Origin: Dyadobacter sp. NIV53
Lineage (GTDB): Bacteria > Bacteroidota > Bacteroidia > Cytophagales > Spirosomataceae
Assembly: GCF_019711195.1 (NCBI RefSeq)
Contig: NZ_CP081299.1
Span: forward strand, 6,358,501-6,422,500
DNA length: 64,000 nt
Direction of reading: 5' to 3'
Shown: one piece after another, positions 26,698 through 36,810 of the stretch
How the letters are laid out: every line of letters begins with the position of its first letter
Numbering within the stretch: the first letter of the stretch is position 1
Translations under genes and position numbers: made by a program
Notes under the pieces: generated by a model
The model's database searches: none
The model's input: the letters and a program-made list of their open reading frames with translations, nothing else
What the model was told of the DNA's origin: nothing

Positions 26698-29600
26698 ATG
26701 AAATTTTTATTTGATTCATTACCACCATTGATCAAAATTATGAGGATCACGTGCACGCAGCTATTGCTGGTTATGATCTTTACCAATCTGTCGCTGGCAC
26801 ATCATAGCCTGGCGCAGGAAGTGTTGAGCCGGCCGGTGTCTGTAAATATGAAAAGCAGCGGGCTAGGCCTGGTGCTTGATCGTATTGCCAAAGAAGCCAA
26901 AATCAAGGTTACCTATGTGCCCAGTGTGATTGATGCCGATCAGAAGGTGTCTTTTACCGCATCCAACGAAAAGCTTTACCTTGTACTGGACAGGCTTTTA
27001 AAGCCTTTAAATATTAAATATGAAATTGATGGCAGGTTCATTGTTTTACGCCGCCAATCACCACAGGTTATCACACCAAAAGAAAGTGGTTCTGTGCCCA
27101 AAGAACAGAGTAAGCCCGCGTTGATTGTTCCGGCAGATATCACAATTACGGGCAGAGTTTCAGATGAAAAGGGGGAGTTTCTGCCGGGAGTGAGTGTGAT
27201 CCTGAAAGGTACACAGCGGGGGACAACCACAGATATAGATGGCGCTTTTACAATTAATGTGCCTGATAACCAGGGGGCGTTGGTTTTTTCATTTGTGGGC
27301 TATGTTTCACAGGAGATAGTGCTCAGCAATCAGACTAAATTTGAAATCAAGCTTGTGTCGGAGAGTAAATCACTGGATGAGATTGTCGTGGTAGGATATG
27401 GGGTTCAGGAGAAAAAAACGCTTACTGGCGCAGTATCAGCTATCAATGAAAAGGATCTTAGGGCAGTACCTACAGGAGATGCTGCGGCAAGGCTCCAGGG
27501 CAGGGTTGCCGGTGTTTCAGTTACCAACAGCAGTGAACCAGGCGGCGGTTCAACGGTCCGGGTACGCGGGGTGGGTTCTATCAATAATAATGATCCGCTT
27601 TACATTGTCGACGGCATTCCAACCAATACGGGCCTTACCGGGATTAATCCCAACGATGTAGAATCGATGACCGTTTTAAAGGATGCATCTGCGGCAGCGA
27701 TTTATGGTTCCAGGGCTGCAAACGGTGTGATCGTGGTAACTACCAAACGTGGCAAACAGGGTAAGGTAAAGCTGAGTCTGGACGTTCGCTACGGGTCACA
27801 GCGTGCTTCTAATAAGCTTGATATGCTTAATTCTCAGGAACTTGGTGAGCTGTTTTGGCAACGGAAACGTAATGCAGGGCTCACTGTCGGTGGGGCTGGC
27901 TGGGCAGATGCACAGTATGGTAACGGAGAAAACCCTGTTGTTCCTGATTATGTGCTGCCGGGAGGCGCCATGGCGGGAAGTGTCGACGAAAGTACCTATT
28001 CCTATCCGTCACCTTACAATGGTGTCAGCAGGGCGAATAAACAGGGTACAGACTGGTTTGATGACGTGTTTTCTGCAGCGCCCATTCAGGAATACAACCT
28101 TTCAGTAGGGGGAGGAGGGGAGAAAAGCAATTTTGCGATTTCAGGCGGGTACCTGAATCAGAAAGGAATTGTTGATTATACCGGCTTTAAACGTTATTCC
28201 CTTCGTGCAAATTCGGACTTTGTGGCCACCAGCTGGCTGAAAGTGGGGCAGACAATTGGTGCGACGCTGGCCGACCGTGATGGCAGCATCGGAGCAGTGC
28301 CTGTAACCTTTGCCATCCGCCAGCATCCGTTGATACCTGTCTACGACATCCGCGGACATTTTGCGGGTACCAAAGCTCCCGGAACGGGAAATGGACAAAA
28401 TCCTGTGGCGATGTTATACCGGGCAAAGGACAATCTTAGCAGACAGATGCGTGTGATGGGAAGTGTTTACGGGCAAATCGATTTTAATAAAAGCTTGTGG
28501 TTTAAAAGTTTGGTGGGTATCGATTACAACACCACACGTGCCAGGGTACGGACGTTGGCTGATCCTGAGTGGACACAGTCTACCAACAATAATGTTCTGA
28601 GTGATAGCCAAAGGGAAATTTTTCAGTATAACTGGACAAACACCCTAAATTTCAGCAAAACAATTGGTGCGCACAAAGTAAATGCGCTCGTAGGGGTAGA
28701 GGCCATTAAAAACAGGGATGAAATCTTTCAGGCCAGCCGTTCCACGTTCCCGTTTACAGATCTGGATTACATGGTGCTCGATGCCGGGCAGAAAGACATT
28801 GCCAATACCGGTACATTTGATGAATGGGCATTGTTCTCTTACTTCGTACGTCTTAACTATGACTACAAAGGTAAATATCTGCTGGAAGCTACAACAAGAC
28901 GGGATGCTTCATCACGCTTTTCTAAGGCTAACCGGTGGGGTACGTTTCCCGCATTTTCGGCTGGCTGGCGTTTGGTGGAAGAGCCATTCCTGAGGGATGT
29001 CAGATGGCTCAGCGATTTGAAACTTCGCGCCGGATGGGGCCAGAACGGAAATGACAATGTAGGAAATTACAACTCGTATACTACATACCGTGCGGCCGGT
29101 CTTGAATCTTATTATAATATTACGGGGATCAGCAGCACCAAATCTGATGCAGGTCTGCATCTATATTCAATAGGGAATCCGGCGGGGCAGTGGGAGACGT
29201 CCATTTCGACTAATGTTGGGTTAGATGCTGTATTTTTTGACAACAAATTAGAAGCAAATATTGATGTCTATAAACGCAGGACTACCAATATGCTGTATCC
29301 GGATTCCCGTCCTGATACATGGGGTGGGGTAGTGCTGCCATCAATTAATGTCGGGGAGATGCAAAATAAAGGAATTGACCTGATTCTGAGCTACCGTGAC
29401 AAAATTGGAAAAGATCTGGAGTTTTCCATTGGAGCCAATCTTTCCCATTACAAGAATAAAGTAGTTACTCTTAATAACAATCCAAAAGAAATCCGTTTTG
29501 GAAACTCTTTGCTCAATGAAGTCTACACGGCAACAACTGCCGGACAGCCCATTTCGTCATTCTATGGATATATTGTAGAAGGCATTTTCAACACCCGGGA

Positions 29601-30249
29601 GGAAGTAGCCAATCATGCGAAATACAATCCGGATATCAATGGCAGGGACACCTACAGCATGCCGGGTGTGTTCAAATACAAAGACATGAACGGCGATGGA
29701 AAAATCACGACCGATGACCGGACTTTCATCGGAACGCCGCACCCAAGCTTGACCTATGGTTTAAACATCGGGTTTAATTACAAAAACTGGGACCTGACAA
29801 CTTTTTTTCAGGGAATAACCGGAAACCAGCTGGTGAACTTTACCAACCGTGAAATCCTGTTCACACGTCATGAAAGTAACTATCTGAAAACGCGACTGTA
29901 TGAATCCTGGACACCTGAACGATATGCCAATGGGGATAAGATTACATTGCCGATGACTCTTGCCAATGACGGAAACATGCAGAAGCCATCATCCTTTTTT
30001 GTGGAAAACGGCCGCTACCTGCGGATGAAAGATTTCCAGATCGGCTACACACTTTCTGCCAGGCTGGCTGAAAAGCTTAAAGTTGACCGTCTGCGTGTAT
30101 ATTTTCAGTCTACCAACCTTTTCACACTCACCAAATATTCGGGATTAGACCCGGAAGTGACAGAGCCTAATGATGGTCACAAAGGTGTGGATGCCGGGGT
30201 TTATCCGGTTCCACAGATTTTTATGTTCGGTGTTAATCTTAATTTCTAA
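26698..30249 (+). CDS. SusC/RagA TonB-dependent outer-membrane transporter with STN domain
   Basis: This 1183-residue receptor imports oligosaccharides together with SusD. The order is a signal region ending near SLAQ (40), STN signalling domain (about 46-118, MKSSGLGLVLDRIAKEAKI), carboxypeptidase-like domain (about 148-222), TonB-box region DEIVVVGYG (about 227-235), plug with GRVAGV and the family signature IVDGIPT, and barrel ending in FMFGVNLNF. I chose the ATG at 26698 (MKFLFDSLPPLIKI) over one 48 bases upstream because it fits the usual start. The STN domain links it to the FecR encoded upstream. SusD follows after 18 bases. Confidence 0.96.
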   Translation: MKFLFDSLPPLIKIMRITCTQLLLVMIFTNLSLAHHSLAQEVLSRPVSVNMKSSGLGLVLDRIAKEAKIKVTYVPSVIDADQKVSFTASNEKLYLVLDRLLKPLNIKYEIDGRFIVLRRQSPQVITPKESGSVPKEQSKPALIVPADITITGRVSDEKGEFLPGVSVILKGTQRGTTTDIDGAFTINVPDNQGALVFSFVGYVSQEIVLSNQTKFEIKLVSESKSLDEIVVVGYGVQEKKTLTGAVSAINEKDLRAVPTGDAAARLQGRVAGVSVTNSSEPGGGSTVRVRGVGSINNNDPLYIVDGIPTNTGLTGINPNDVESMTVLKDASAAAIYGSRAANGVIVVTTKRGKQGKVKLSLDVRYGSQRASNKLDMLNSQELGELFWQRKRNAGLTVGGAGWADAQYGNGENPVVPDYVLPGGAMAGSVDESTYSYPSPYNGVSRANKQGTDWFDDVFSAAPIQEYNLSVGGGGEKSNFAISGGYLNQKGIVDYTGFKRYSLRANSDFVATSWLKVGQTIGATLADRDGSIGAVPVTFAIRQHPLIPVYDIRGHFAGTKAPGTGNGQNPVAMLYRAKDNLSRQMRVMGSVYGQIDFNKSLWFKSLVGIDYNTTRARVRTLADPEWTQSTNNNVLSDSQREIFQYNWTNTLNFSKTIGAHKVNALVGVEAIKNRDEIFQASRSTFPFTDLDYMVLDAGQKDIANTGTFDEWALFSYFVRLNYDYKGKYLLEATTRRDASSRFSKANRWGTFPAFSAGWRLVEEPFLRDVRWLSDLKLRAGWGQNGNDNVGNYNSYTTYRAAGLESYYNITGISSTKSDAGLHLYSIGNPAGQWETSISTNVGLDAVFFDNKLEANIDVYKRRTTNMLYPDSRPDTWGGVVLPSINVGEMQNKGIDLILSYRDKIGKDLEFSIGANLSHYKNKVVTLNNNPKEIRFGNSLLNEVYTATTAGQPISSFYGYIVEGIFNTREEVANHAKYNPDINGRDTYSMPGVFKYKDMNGDGKITTDDRTFIGTPHPSLTYGLNIGFNYKNWDLTTFFQGITGNQLVNFTNREILFTRHESNYLKTRLYESWTPERYANGDKITLPMTLANDGNMQKPSSFFVENGRYLRMKDFQIGYTLSARLAEKLKVDRLRVYFQSTNLFTLTKYSGLDPEVTEPNDGHKGVDAGVYPVPQIFMFGVNLNF

Positions 30250-30267
30250 TCCTAAACAGAACCAGAA

Positions 30268-31959
30268 ATGAATAAGAAAATATTAAAAGTCCTGATACTT
30301 TTACCAGTAATGCTTTACGGCTGCACGGGTGATTTCCTGGATATCAAACCCAAAGGACAAGCTTTTTTTGAAGCATTACCCAACAAACAGGGTGTGAATT
30401 TACTTCTGACTGGTGCTTATTCGGTGATCGACGGAGTCAACGGTCGCAATGGGGATGGCTGGGCCAGTGCGGTCAGTAACTGGGTTTGGGGCGGTGTGGC
30501 TTCCGATGATGCCATTAAGGGTTCAAACGCAGGAGACCAAAACGCGATCAATGCCATTGAAGGCTTTTTTGCAGATGCTGAAAATTTATATGTGGCCCAG
30601 CATTGGGCTCCGATGTATGACGGGATCGTGCGTTCAAACGATGTTTTGAAGGCAATCAAACTGGCAACGGATATGACCGCCGATGAGAAGAAACTGGCAG
30701 AAGGGCAAGCGCGGTTTCTGAGAGCACACTTTTACATGGAACTTACCAAGATCCATGGCAAAGTACCTTACATAGATGAGAATACTCTGGACCCGACTAT
30801 TGTATCCAATGATCATATACTTTGGCCGGAAATTGAAGCTGATTTCGGCTATGCTATAAGTGTACTGCCCTCCCGCTGGTCTGACAAAGGACGTGCTACA
30901 AAATGGGCCGCTGAAACCTATCTGGCGCGTGCATACATGTTTCAAAAGAAATTTCCGCAGGCCCGGGAACTCTTGCAGGATGTGTATGCCAACGGCGGTT
31001 TTTCCCTTGTACCAAGCTATGAGCAGAATTACCTGATCAAAACCATTAATAATTCAGAGTCCATATTCGAGATTCAATATGCGGTCAATGACGGCTTTCC
31101 GAATTCTCCTAATGCAGGTGTGGGCGAGTCTATTGCAGGCCCGCATTTCATGGGGTCGAGTGGTTTTTATCTGCCAACGCACAGTTTGGTGAGTGCATAC
31201 CGGGTTGGCTCAGACGGGCTTCCCTTGCTGGATGACACTTATTCGGCAGAGGATATTTTACCCTATTCGAAAACCGGTGCAGAGGTTTCCTATAAAGGGC
31301 TGGTAGATCCAAGATTAGATCATACCATTGGCCGGCCCGGTGTGCCGTTTCTGGATTGGGGGATTCATAAAGGTGATTCATGGATCAGGGATCCGAGTAA
31401 TGCAGGGCCATATGTCAATAAGAAAAATATGTTCCTTAAATCAGAATTAGGAGCGCTTTCCAATACAACCGGCGTACGGGTGTTTCCAAACGCAAACAAT
31501 TACCGTATGTTCAAACTTAGTAATGTGATTCTTTGGCTGGCAGAATGTGAGGCCGAAGCCGGGTCATTACAAACAGCGACTACACTAGTCAATCTGATCA
31601 GGAACCGCGCAAAAAATTCTAACGTGGTACGTTTCGCTGATGGCACACCTGCTGCAAACTACAAAGTTGAACCATATCCTTCGAGCTTTGCAAGCAAAGA
31701 TTATGCGCTTGCAGCGGTCCGATATGAAAACAGGCTGGAGTTTGCCATGGAAGGGATCCGTTTTTTCGAGTTGGTACGGTGGGGCATCGCAGGGCCGGTC
31801 ATGAACAACTACCTGACCGTTGAATCAGCAAGACTGCCCTATTTGAGAGGTAAGGCTTTTACGGTTGGGCAACATGAAATCTGGCCCATTCCACAGCGTC
31901 AGATAGATATTTCAGTCAAAGACGGAAAATCGGTATTGACACAGAACAACGGTTATTAG
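30268..31959 (+). CDS. SusD/RagB-family glycan-binding lipoprotein
   Basis: The 563-residue protein has a lipoprotein signal with Cys19 (MLYGC), the SusD opening FLDIKPKG, TPR-like helices with RAHFYMEL and TYLARAYM, and the C-terminal signature RYENRLEFAMEGIRFFELVR and EIWPIPQ. It caps the SusC barrel and binds the glycan on the cell surface. Its gene is coupled to susC. Substrate specificity cannot be inferred directly; the downstream enzymes suggest a glycoside that is handled oxidatively. Confidence 0.95.
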   Translation: MNKKILKVLILLPVMLYGCTGDFLDIKPKGQAFFEALPNKQGVNLLLTGAYSVIDGVNGRNGDGWASAVSNWVWGGVASDDAIKGSNAGDQNAINAIEGFFADAENLYVAQHWAPMYDGIVRSNDVLKAIKLATDMTADEKKLAEGQARFLRAHFYMELTKIHGKVPYIDENTLDPTIVSNDHILWPEIEADFGYAISVLPSRWSDKGRATKWAAETYLARAYMFQKKFPQARELLQDVYANGGFSLVPSYEQNYLIKTINNSESIFEIQYAVNDGFPNSPNAGVGESIAGPHFMGSSGFYLPTHSLVSAYRVGSDGLPLLDDTYSAEDILPYSKTGAEVSYKGLVDPRLDHTIGRPGVPFLDWGIHKGDSWIRDPSNAGPYVNKKNMFLKSELGALSNTTGVRVFPNANNYRMFKLSNVILWLAECEAEAGSLQTATTLVNLIRNRAKNSNVVRFADGTPAANYKVEPYPSSFASKDYALAAVRYENRLEFAMEGIRFFELVRWGIAGPVMNNYLTVESARLPYLRGKAFTVGQHEIWPIPQRQIDISVKDGKSVLTQNNGY

Positions 31960-31972
31960 ATCCACCAGCATG

Positions 31973-32001
31973 GCGTGCCAAGGCTAAAGCTCATGGCACG
32001 C
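31973..32001 (+). promoter_or_regulatory. Intercistronic hairpin after susD
   Basis: GCGTGCCA and TGGCACGC pair perfectly around a 13-base loop, with GCAT/ATGC extending outside a short bulge. There is no T-run, so it is more likely an mRNA stability or processing element between the strongly expressed susCD and the downstream enzymes. It also argues against an upstream start for the next gene that would lie inside this stem. Confidence 0.45.
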
Positions 32002-32040
32002 GTATGCCCAAATTTCTTAAATATGCTATCAGTTACAAAA

Positions 32041-34341
32041 ATGAACAGCCGAAAGTTGTTGTTTTCGACACTTACTTTCATTGTTGCCGTACTTGGTTTG
32101 ACGGCCTTCGTGGGTTTTCGGCATGGAATCGATACGAAGGATCCGTATTCGCAGTGGACAGTTTACGGCGGCGGGAGCGATAATATCAAGTACTCCTCAC
32201 TCGCCCAGATCAATACAGAAAATGTCGGCAAACTTAAAGTTGCCTGGGAGTACTCGGCTGGTGAGGCTTCACCGACGAATACCACCGACATGAAGGTAAA
32301 CCCCCTTATTATTAACGGCGTTTTTTATGGTCTGAATCCGCAGCTTAAACTATTTGCGCTTGAAGCAGCCACTGGAAAAGTGAAATGGGTATACGATCCT
32401 GTCAGTATTCCCGTACAGGGAAAGAACACAGGCCGCGGCCCATTTGGTCCGTCCACAAAAATTAGCCGCGGGTTGACTTATTATCGCAAAGGTAACGACC
32501 AACGAATTTTCTATACGCCTGGTGGAGGCCATATGTTATACTGTGTCAATGCGCTAACCGGAAAGCTGATCACCAGCTTCGGAAATAATGGCCGTATTGA
32601 CCTGCACGACGATCTGGATATGGAAAATGCACATGATCTGCATATATCCAATACCAGTCCGGGTATCATTTACAAAGACCTGATCATTCTGGGTTCCCGC
32701 TTGTCGGAAGTGGCTGCGTCTGCACCCGGCCATGTTCGGGCTTACGATGTACATACGGGTAAACGGAAATGGATTTTCCATACGATCCCACATCCTGGCG
32801 AAGCGGGTTACGAATCCTGGGAGAATCCGGATGCATATAAGTATGTAGGTGGTGCCAATGTATGGGGTGGTTTTTGCCTGGATGAAAAGCGTGGTTTGGT
32901 GTTTGCCGGCACAGGATCTGCAACACCAGATTTTTACGGCGGTAACCGGAAAGGCAATAATCTTTATGCTAATTCAATTTTGGCGCTTGACGCTGCCACG
33001 GGTAAACTGAAATGGCACTATCAGACAGTACATCATGACCTGTGGGACTATGACCACGCTGCACATCCGATCCTGGTTACAGTAAAAAAAGATAACCCCG
33101 ACGGTCGGCCCCGAGACGTCGACGCTGTGGTTCAGGTCACCAAGCAAGGGTTCATCTTTATGTTCAACCGGGAAACCGGAGAGCCAATACATCCGATTAA
33201 TGAAATACCTGTTCCCAAATCTGAACTGGCAGGAGAATGGACTTCACCCACCCAGCCTGTACCTACATTTTTTAAACCATTTGTACGTCAACGGCTCACC
33301 GAAGCAGATCTGCTAAGAGAAGGTATTCCTGATTCTTCATACCAGGATATTCTGAAACGATTCCGCTCTTATAAAACTGATAACATGTGGAACCCGCCTT
33401 CTCTGCAAGGGACGATTCAAAGTCCGGGATGGAACGGCGGCGCAGAATGGGGAGGTCCTACCTTTGACCCAACCAGTGGATTGATGTACATCAATGGTAA
33501 CGAATCGCCATGGATCATGAAGATGGATGAAGTTAAAAAGACGGCAATGGTTTCCAAACAGACTAATCTGGAAGCCGGGGAGCTTCTTTATAAAACCAAT
33601 TGCAGCGGGTGTCACGGTCAGGACAGAAGAGGAGGAGAAGGCAATCCGGCCCTGGCAGCTAACCCTTCCCTCTTAAATATTTCCAAAAAGAGCAACATGA
33701 GCCCAGGGATGAAATTTGATGAACCATCCTTTAAAAGTCTGATCACTTCCGGGCGCAATAACATGCCGCCTTTTTCACACCTGAGTGCGGAACAGAAAAC
33801 GGCTCTGGCATCTTTTATTCTTGATCTGGATGAACTGAAAAAACAGCCATTCAAGGACTCCAATATCAATGAAGAGCCCGAACACTTTCGCTCTCCTTAC
33901 AGTTTTTCAGGTGGCATGACCGGAGGAGGAAAGTTCCTGACAAAAGAAGGTTATCCGGCCGTGGCTCCTCCATGGGGACATTTGACAGCAGTTGATTTAA
34001 ATACAGGAAAAGAGGTTTGGAAACAAACGATCGGTGATTATCCGGAAATGAAGGCAAAAGGAATTCATACAGGAAGTGAAAATTTTGGAGGCTCAGTTGT
34101 GACGGCAGGTGGTTTGGTTTTCATTGCTGCCACAAGAGATGAAAAAATCAGGGCATTTAACAAGAAGACGGGAGAGCTTCTCTGGGAGGCGGATTTGCCT
34201 GCCGCGGGTATCGCAACTCCTGCTGTGTATGAAGTGAATGGGAAACAATTCGTAGTCATAGCTTGTGGAGGTGGCGGAAAGCAGCGCACGAAGTCTGGCG
34301 ACAAGTATTTGGCTTTTGCTTTACCTGATTCAGTGAAATGA
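32041..34341 (+). CDS. PQQ-dependent dehydrogenase with internal cytochrome c domain
   Basis: A quinoprotein of about 766 residues with an N-terminal signal or anchor (LLFSTLTFIVAVLGLTAFVG), the eight-bladed propeller of PQQ glucose/alcohol dehydrogenases (WTVYGGGSDNIKYSSLAQIN, WHYQTVHHDLWDYDHAA with the typical DLWDYD) and a heme-c site Cys521-x2-Cys524-His525 (NCSGCH) in an inserted cytochrome domain (about 505-590) after which the propeller resumes. It should oxidise sugars or sugar derivatives in the periplasm and pass electrons to the respiratory chain. I chose the ATG at 32041, since the longer frame starts inside a hairpin. Its place behind susCD suggests it acts on the imported glycan. 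Confidence 0.9.
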   Translation: MNSRKLLFSTLTFIVAVLGLTAFVGFRHGIDTKDPYSQWTVYGGGSDNIKYSSLAQINTENVGKLKVAWEYSAGEASPTNTTDMKVNPLIINGVFYGLNPQLKLFALEAATGKVKWVYDPVSIPVQGKNTGRGPFGPSTKISRGLTYYRKGNDQRIFYTPGGGHMLYCVNALTGKLITSFGNNGRIDLHDDLDMENAHDLHISNTSPGIIYKDLIILGSRLSEVAASAPGHVRAYDVHTGKRKWIFHTIPHPGEAGYESWENPDAYKYVGGANVWGGFCLDEKRGLVFAGTGSATPDFYGGNRKGNNLYANSILALDAATGKLKWHYQTVHHDLWDYDHAAHPILVTVKKDNPDGRPRDVDAVVQVTKQGFIFMFNRETGEPIHPINEIPVPKSELAGEWTSPTQPVPTFFKPFVRQRLTEADLLREGIPDSSYQDILKRFRSYKTDNMWNPPSLQGTIQSPGWNGGAEWGGPTFDPTSGLMYINGNESPWIMKMDEVKKTAMVSKQTNLEAGELLYKTNCSGCHGQDRRGGEGNPALAANPSLLNISKKSNMSPGMKFDEPSFKSLITSGRNNMPPFSHLSAEQKTALASFILDLDELKKQPFKDSNINEEPEHFRSPYSFSGGMTGGGKFLTKEGYPAVAPPWGHLTAVDLNTGKEVWKQTIGDYPEMKAKGIHTGSENFGGSVVTAGGLVFIAATRDEKIRAFNKKTGELLWEADLPAAGIATPAVYEVNGKQFVVIACGGGGKQRTKSGDKYLAFALPDSVK

Positions 34342-34368
34342 TTTCTTAACGTGTTTAATATAACAACT

Positions 34369-35670
34369 ATGAAAAATTGCTTGAACGTTATCTCCTTCCT
34401 TCTACTGCTGATCATAAACTGCAAACTTGCTTTTGCTCAGAAATCTGACACAGACTGGGAGACTCTTTTCAATGGCAAGGATCTGAGCGGTTGGCGTCAT
34501 ATTAACGGCAATCACAAAGTTGAAGCAAAGGATGGAATGATTGTGGCTACTACGGTGCCGGGCGAGCCGAACGGGTTTCTGGTCACCGAAAAGGAGTTCG
34601 CAGACTTTATTCTTGAGCTCGATGTAAGTATTGATACAACGATGAACAATTCAGGCATACAGTTTCGGAGCCTGAGTAATTCCGAATACCAGAACTATCG
34701 TCTGCATGGTTTTCAAATGGAAGTTGATCCCAAACCACAGCGATGGAGCGGCAGTATTTATGATGAAGCGCGGCGTGGCTGGCTCTATACCACTGAACTC
34801 AATCCAGCCTCCAAATCTGCCTTTAAAAACAATACCTGGAACCATTACCGGATAGAGTGTTTTGGCACAAGCAACAGAACCTGGGTAAACGGAGTTCCGG
34901 TATCTCATTTAATTGACAATGAAACAGTTAATGGGCTTATTGGGTTACAAATGCACAGCAATAACCCCAATGATCCGATTCCGCCAGGTGATCACCAGAT
35001 CCGGTTCAGGAATATTAGAATCAAAACGAAAAATATTCAACCCTCACCGCCGGACGACATATTTATCGTAAACCTGATCCCAAATGATCTTTCTGCCCAG
35101 GAAAAGAAAAATGGATACAGCCTGCTTTGGAATGGTAAAACCAGCAATGGCCTTCACGAAACAAATCTTGGGAAATTCCCTGAAAATGATTGGGTAATTG
35201 AGCAGGGAGGATTGACAATCAGGGAATCCAAGGCAAAGGAGAAAAAGAGTTTATTTTTCAAAAATCCTTACAAAGCTTTTGAGCTTAAATTCGATTTCAG
35301 GCTCGCAGAAAGCGCAGACAGTGGAATCAAATACCTACTGAGCAAACCGGATGAAAGTGCCGAAGGACTGGAATTCCAAATCCAGGATGACATGTTACCT
35401 GGTGGTGTTCCCAGGGAAAATCAGAAAGAATATTTGGCTTCTCTGAATGGGCTTGTGGCATCGCAACAGACTATTTTCTCAAAAAGACGTATCGGACAAT
35501 GGCATTCGGCGATGATCCGTGTTTATCCCGACAACCGTATTGAGCACTGGCTTAATGGTTTTAAAATGTTGGAATACAAAGGAAAGGCACATGAGAACGG
35601 ATTTATTATGTTGGAAAACAAGGGATTGTCGGTTTCATTTCGAAGTATCAAAATTAAAGAGTTACACTGA
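34369..35670 (+). CDS. Tandem DUF1080 (3-keto-disaccharide hydrolase-like) protein
   Basis: The 433-residue secreted protein (signal ending near AFAQ) contains two DUF1080 concanavalin-like domains: the first (about 25-215) with WETLFNGKDLSGW and a full set of conserved residues, the second (about 245-433) with LLWNGKTSNGLHETN and more divergent. DUF1080 enzymes are now known to cleave 3-keto-glycosides made by sugar dehydrogenases. It lies between a PQQ dehydrogenase and a PmoA/DUF6807 protein, with a Gfo/Idh/MocA oxidoreductase two genes on, which fits a 3-keto route. The second domain may only bind carbohydrate. Confidence 0.85.
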   Translation: MKNCLNVISFLLLLIINCKLAFAQKSDTDWETLFNGKDLSGWRHINGNHKVEAKDGMIVATTVPGEPNGFLVTEKEFADFILELDVSIDTTMNNSGIQFRSLSNSEYQNYRLHGFQMEVDPKPQRWSGSIYDEARRGWLYTTELNPASKSAFKNNTWNHYRIECFGTSNRTWVNGVPVSHLIDNETVNGLIGLQMHSNNPNDPIPPGDHQIRFRNIRIKTKNIQPSPPDDIFIVNLIPNDLSAQEKKNGYSLLWNGKTSNGLHETNLGKFPENDWVIEQGGLTIRESKAKEKKSLFFKNPYKAFELKFDFRLAESADSGIKYLLSKPDESAEGLEFQIQDDMLPGGVPRENQKEYLASLNGLVASQQTIFSKRRIGQWHSAMIRVYPDNRIEHWLNGFKMLEYKGKAHENGFIMLENKGLSVSFRSIKIKELH

Positions 35671-35766
35671 TGGAGAAGGAAGACAGGCCCGTTTTCATCA
35701 TGGTCAGCGGGACCTTGTCTTCTGTTGATCGCCATCATTAGGTATCCATGACTTAAATTTATATGT

Positions 35767-36702
35767 ATGTATAGGCCTGCCATTTTTCTCTCTGATGTAC
35801 TGATTAGCTTGTGCCTGGCTGGTGGTATAAATAAAGTCTTTTGCCAAGCTGCTATGGAAAATGTAACCACAAAAGATGGGCTGAAAATCCGTTTGGATTC
35901 AGATACCTGTATTTCCGTTCTAAAATCAGACGGAAAACAGCTTGTGTTACGGCAAGTAGCCAAGCCAGGTGAGCGGCCATATATTCATCCAATCTATTCC
36001 CCTGATGGCCAGACCGTGATCACTGAATTTCGTCCGGGCCACCATATTCACCAGACAGGCGTTTTTTGGGGACTTAAACGGGTGAACGGACGGGATTACT
36101 TTATGAATGGCCGGGGCGATTACTGGAAGCGCAAATCGTTGCAGGTGACAGAAAGATCCGGCAGGCAAGTGTCATGGCAGACCGTATATGACCTGCTGGA
36201 TTCCACGGGACATACAATCATGGAGGAAGAGCAAAACTGGGCCATTGAGGAGATTGACAACAGATATATCCTTGACTTCGAATGGAAAGGAAAGGCCGGT
36301 GTCAATATTCACATCGGCAAGTTTTATGTCGGAGGTTTGTTTGTCCGTATGCCCTGGCGGAAAGGTACGCCAGCAGAAGCTATCAATGCATCCGGATTGA
36401 TTGACAAGCAGGCTGAGGGGCAGCGGTCTGAGTGGTTTGATGTTGGCATCCAGTTCAAAGATCCAACCAAACGGATACATTTTGCCATACTGGATCATTC
36501 ATCAAATAAAGCATTTCCAACACCTTGGAGGATCGACGGAGAGTTTGGCTTTGGGCCTTCAAGGCAGATCATGGAGGATTGGGAAATTGCCAGCGGCAAA
36601 ACTGAAACCATTCGTTACCGGGCCATCATTTATACCGGGGATCTGGACAAGGCTCTAATTCAAAAAGAAAGTAACAAGTACCAGGCTCAATCCAAATTCT
36701 GA
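35767..36702 (+). CDS. PmoA/DUF6807-family protein
   Basis: The 311-residue exported protein shows the family landmarks GHHIHQTGVFWGLKRVNGRDYF, here cited in part (residues 96-117), a GLFVRMPW segment and FAILDHSSN. The Pfam name methane oxygenase PmoA is historical; members occur in sugar-degradation loci of Bacteroidota and Planctomycetes, usually beside Gfo/Idh/MocA oxidoreductases, and have a beta-sandwich fold. The activity is not established. The conserved His residues (GHHIH) suggest a metal or catalytic site. It is part of the susCD transcription unit. Confidence 0.8.
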   Translation: MYRPAIFLSDVLISLCLAGGINKVFCQAAMENVTTKDGLKIRLDSDTCISVLKSDGKQLVLRQVAKPGERPYIHPIYSPDGQTVITEFRPGHHIHQTGVFWGLKRVNGRDYFMNGRGDYWKRKSLQVTERSGRQVSWQTVYDLLDSTGHTIMEEEQNWAIEEIDNRYILDFEWKGKAGVNIHIGKFYVGGLFVRMPWRKGTPAEAINASGLIDKQAEGQRSEWFDVGIQFKDPTKRIHFAILDHSSNKAFPTPWRIDGEFGFGPSRQIMEDWEIASGKTETIRYRAIIYTGDLDKALIQKESNKYQAQSKF

Positions 36703-36810
36703 CCAAACTTTAAAAGCGGTATACAGCTGGCGGAAATATCACCTGCTGGTTCACACAGCTCCATTTAAATTAAAAACAGGCACTGAGGTGTCACTAAACA
36801 AATATATCTA

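Noticed and set aside
31975..32040. A longer start for the PQQ dehydrogenase
   Set aside because: It would begin inside a stable hairpin and add residues before the signal sequence; the ATG at 32041 is better.
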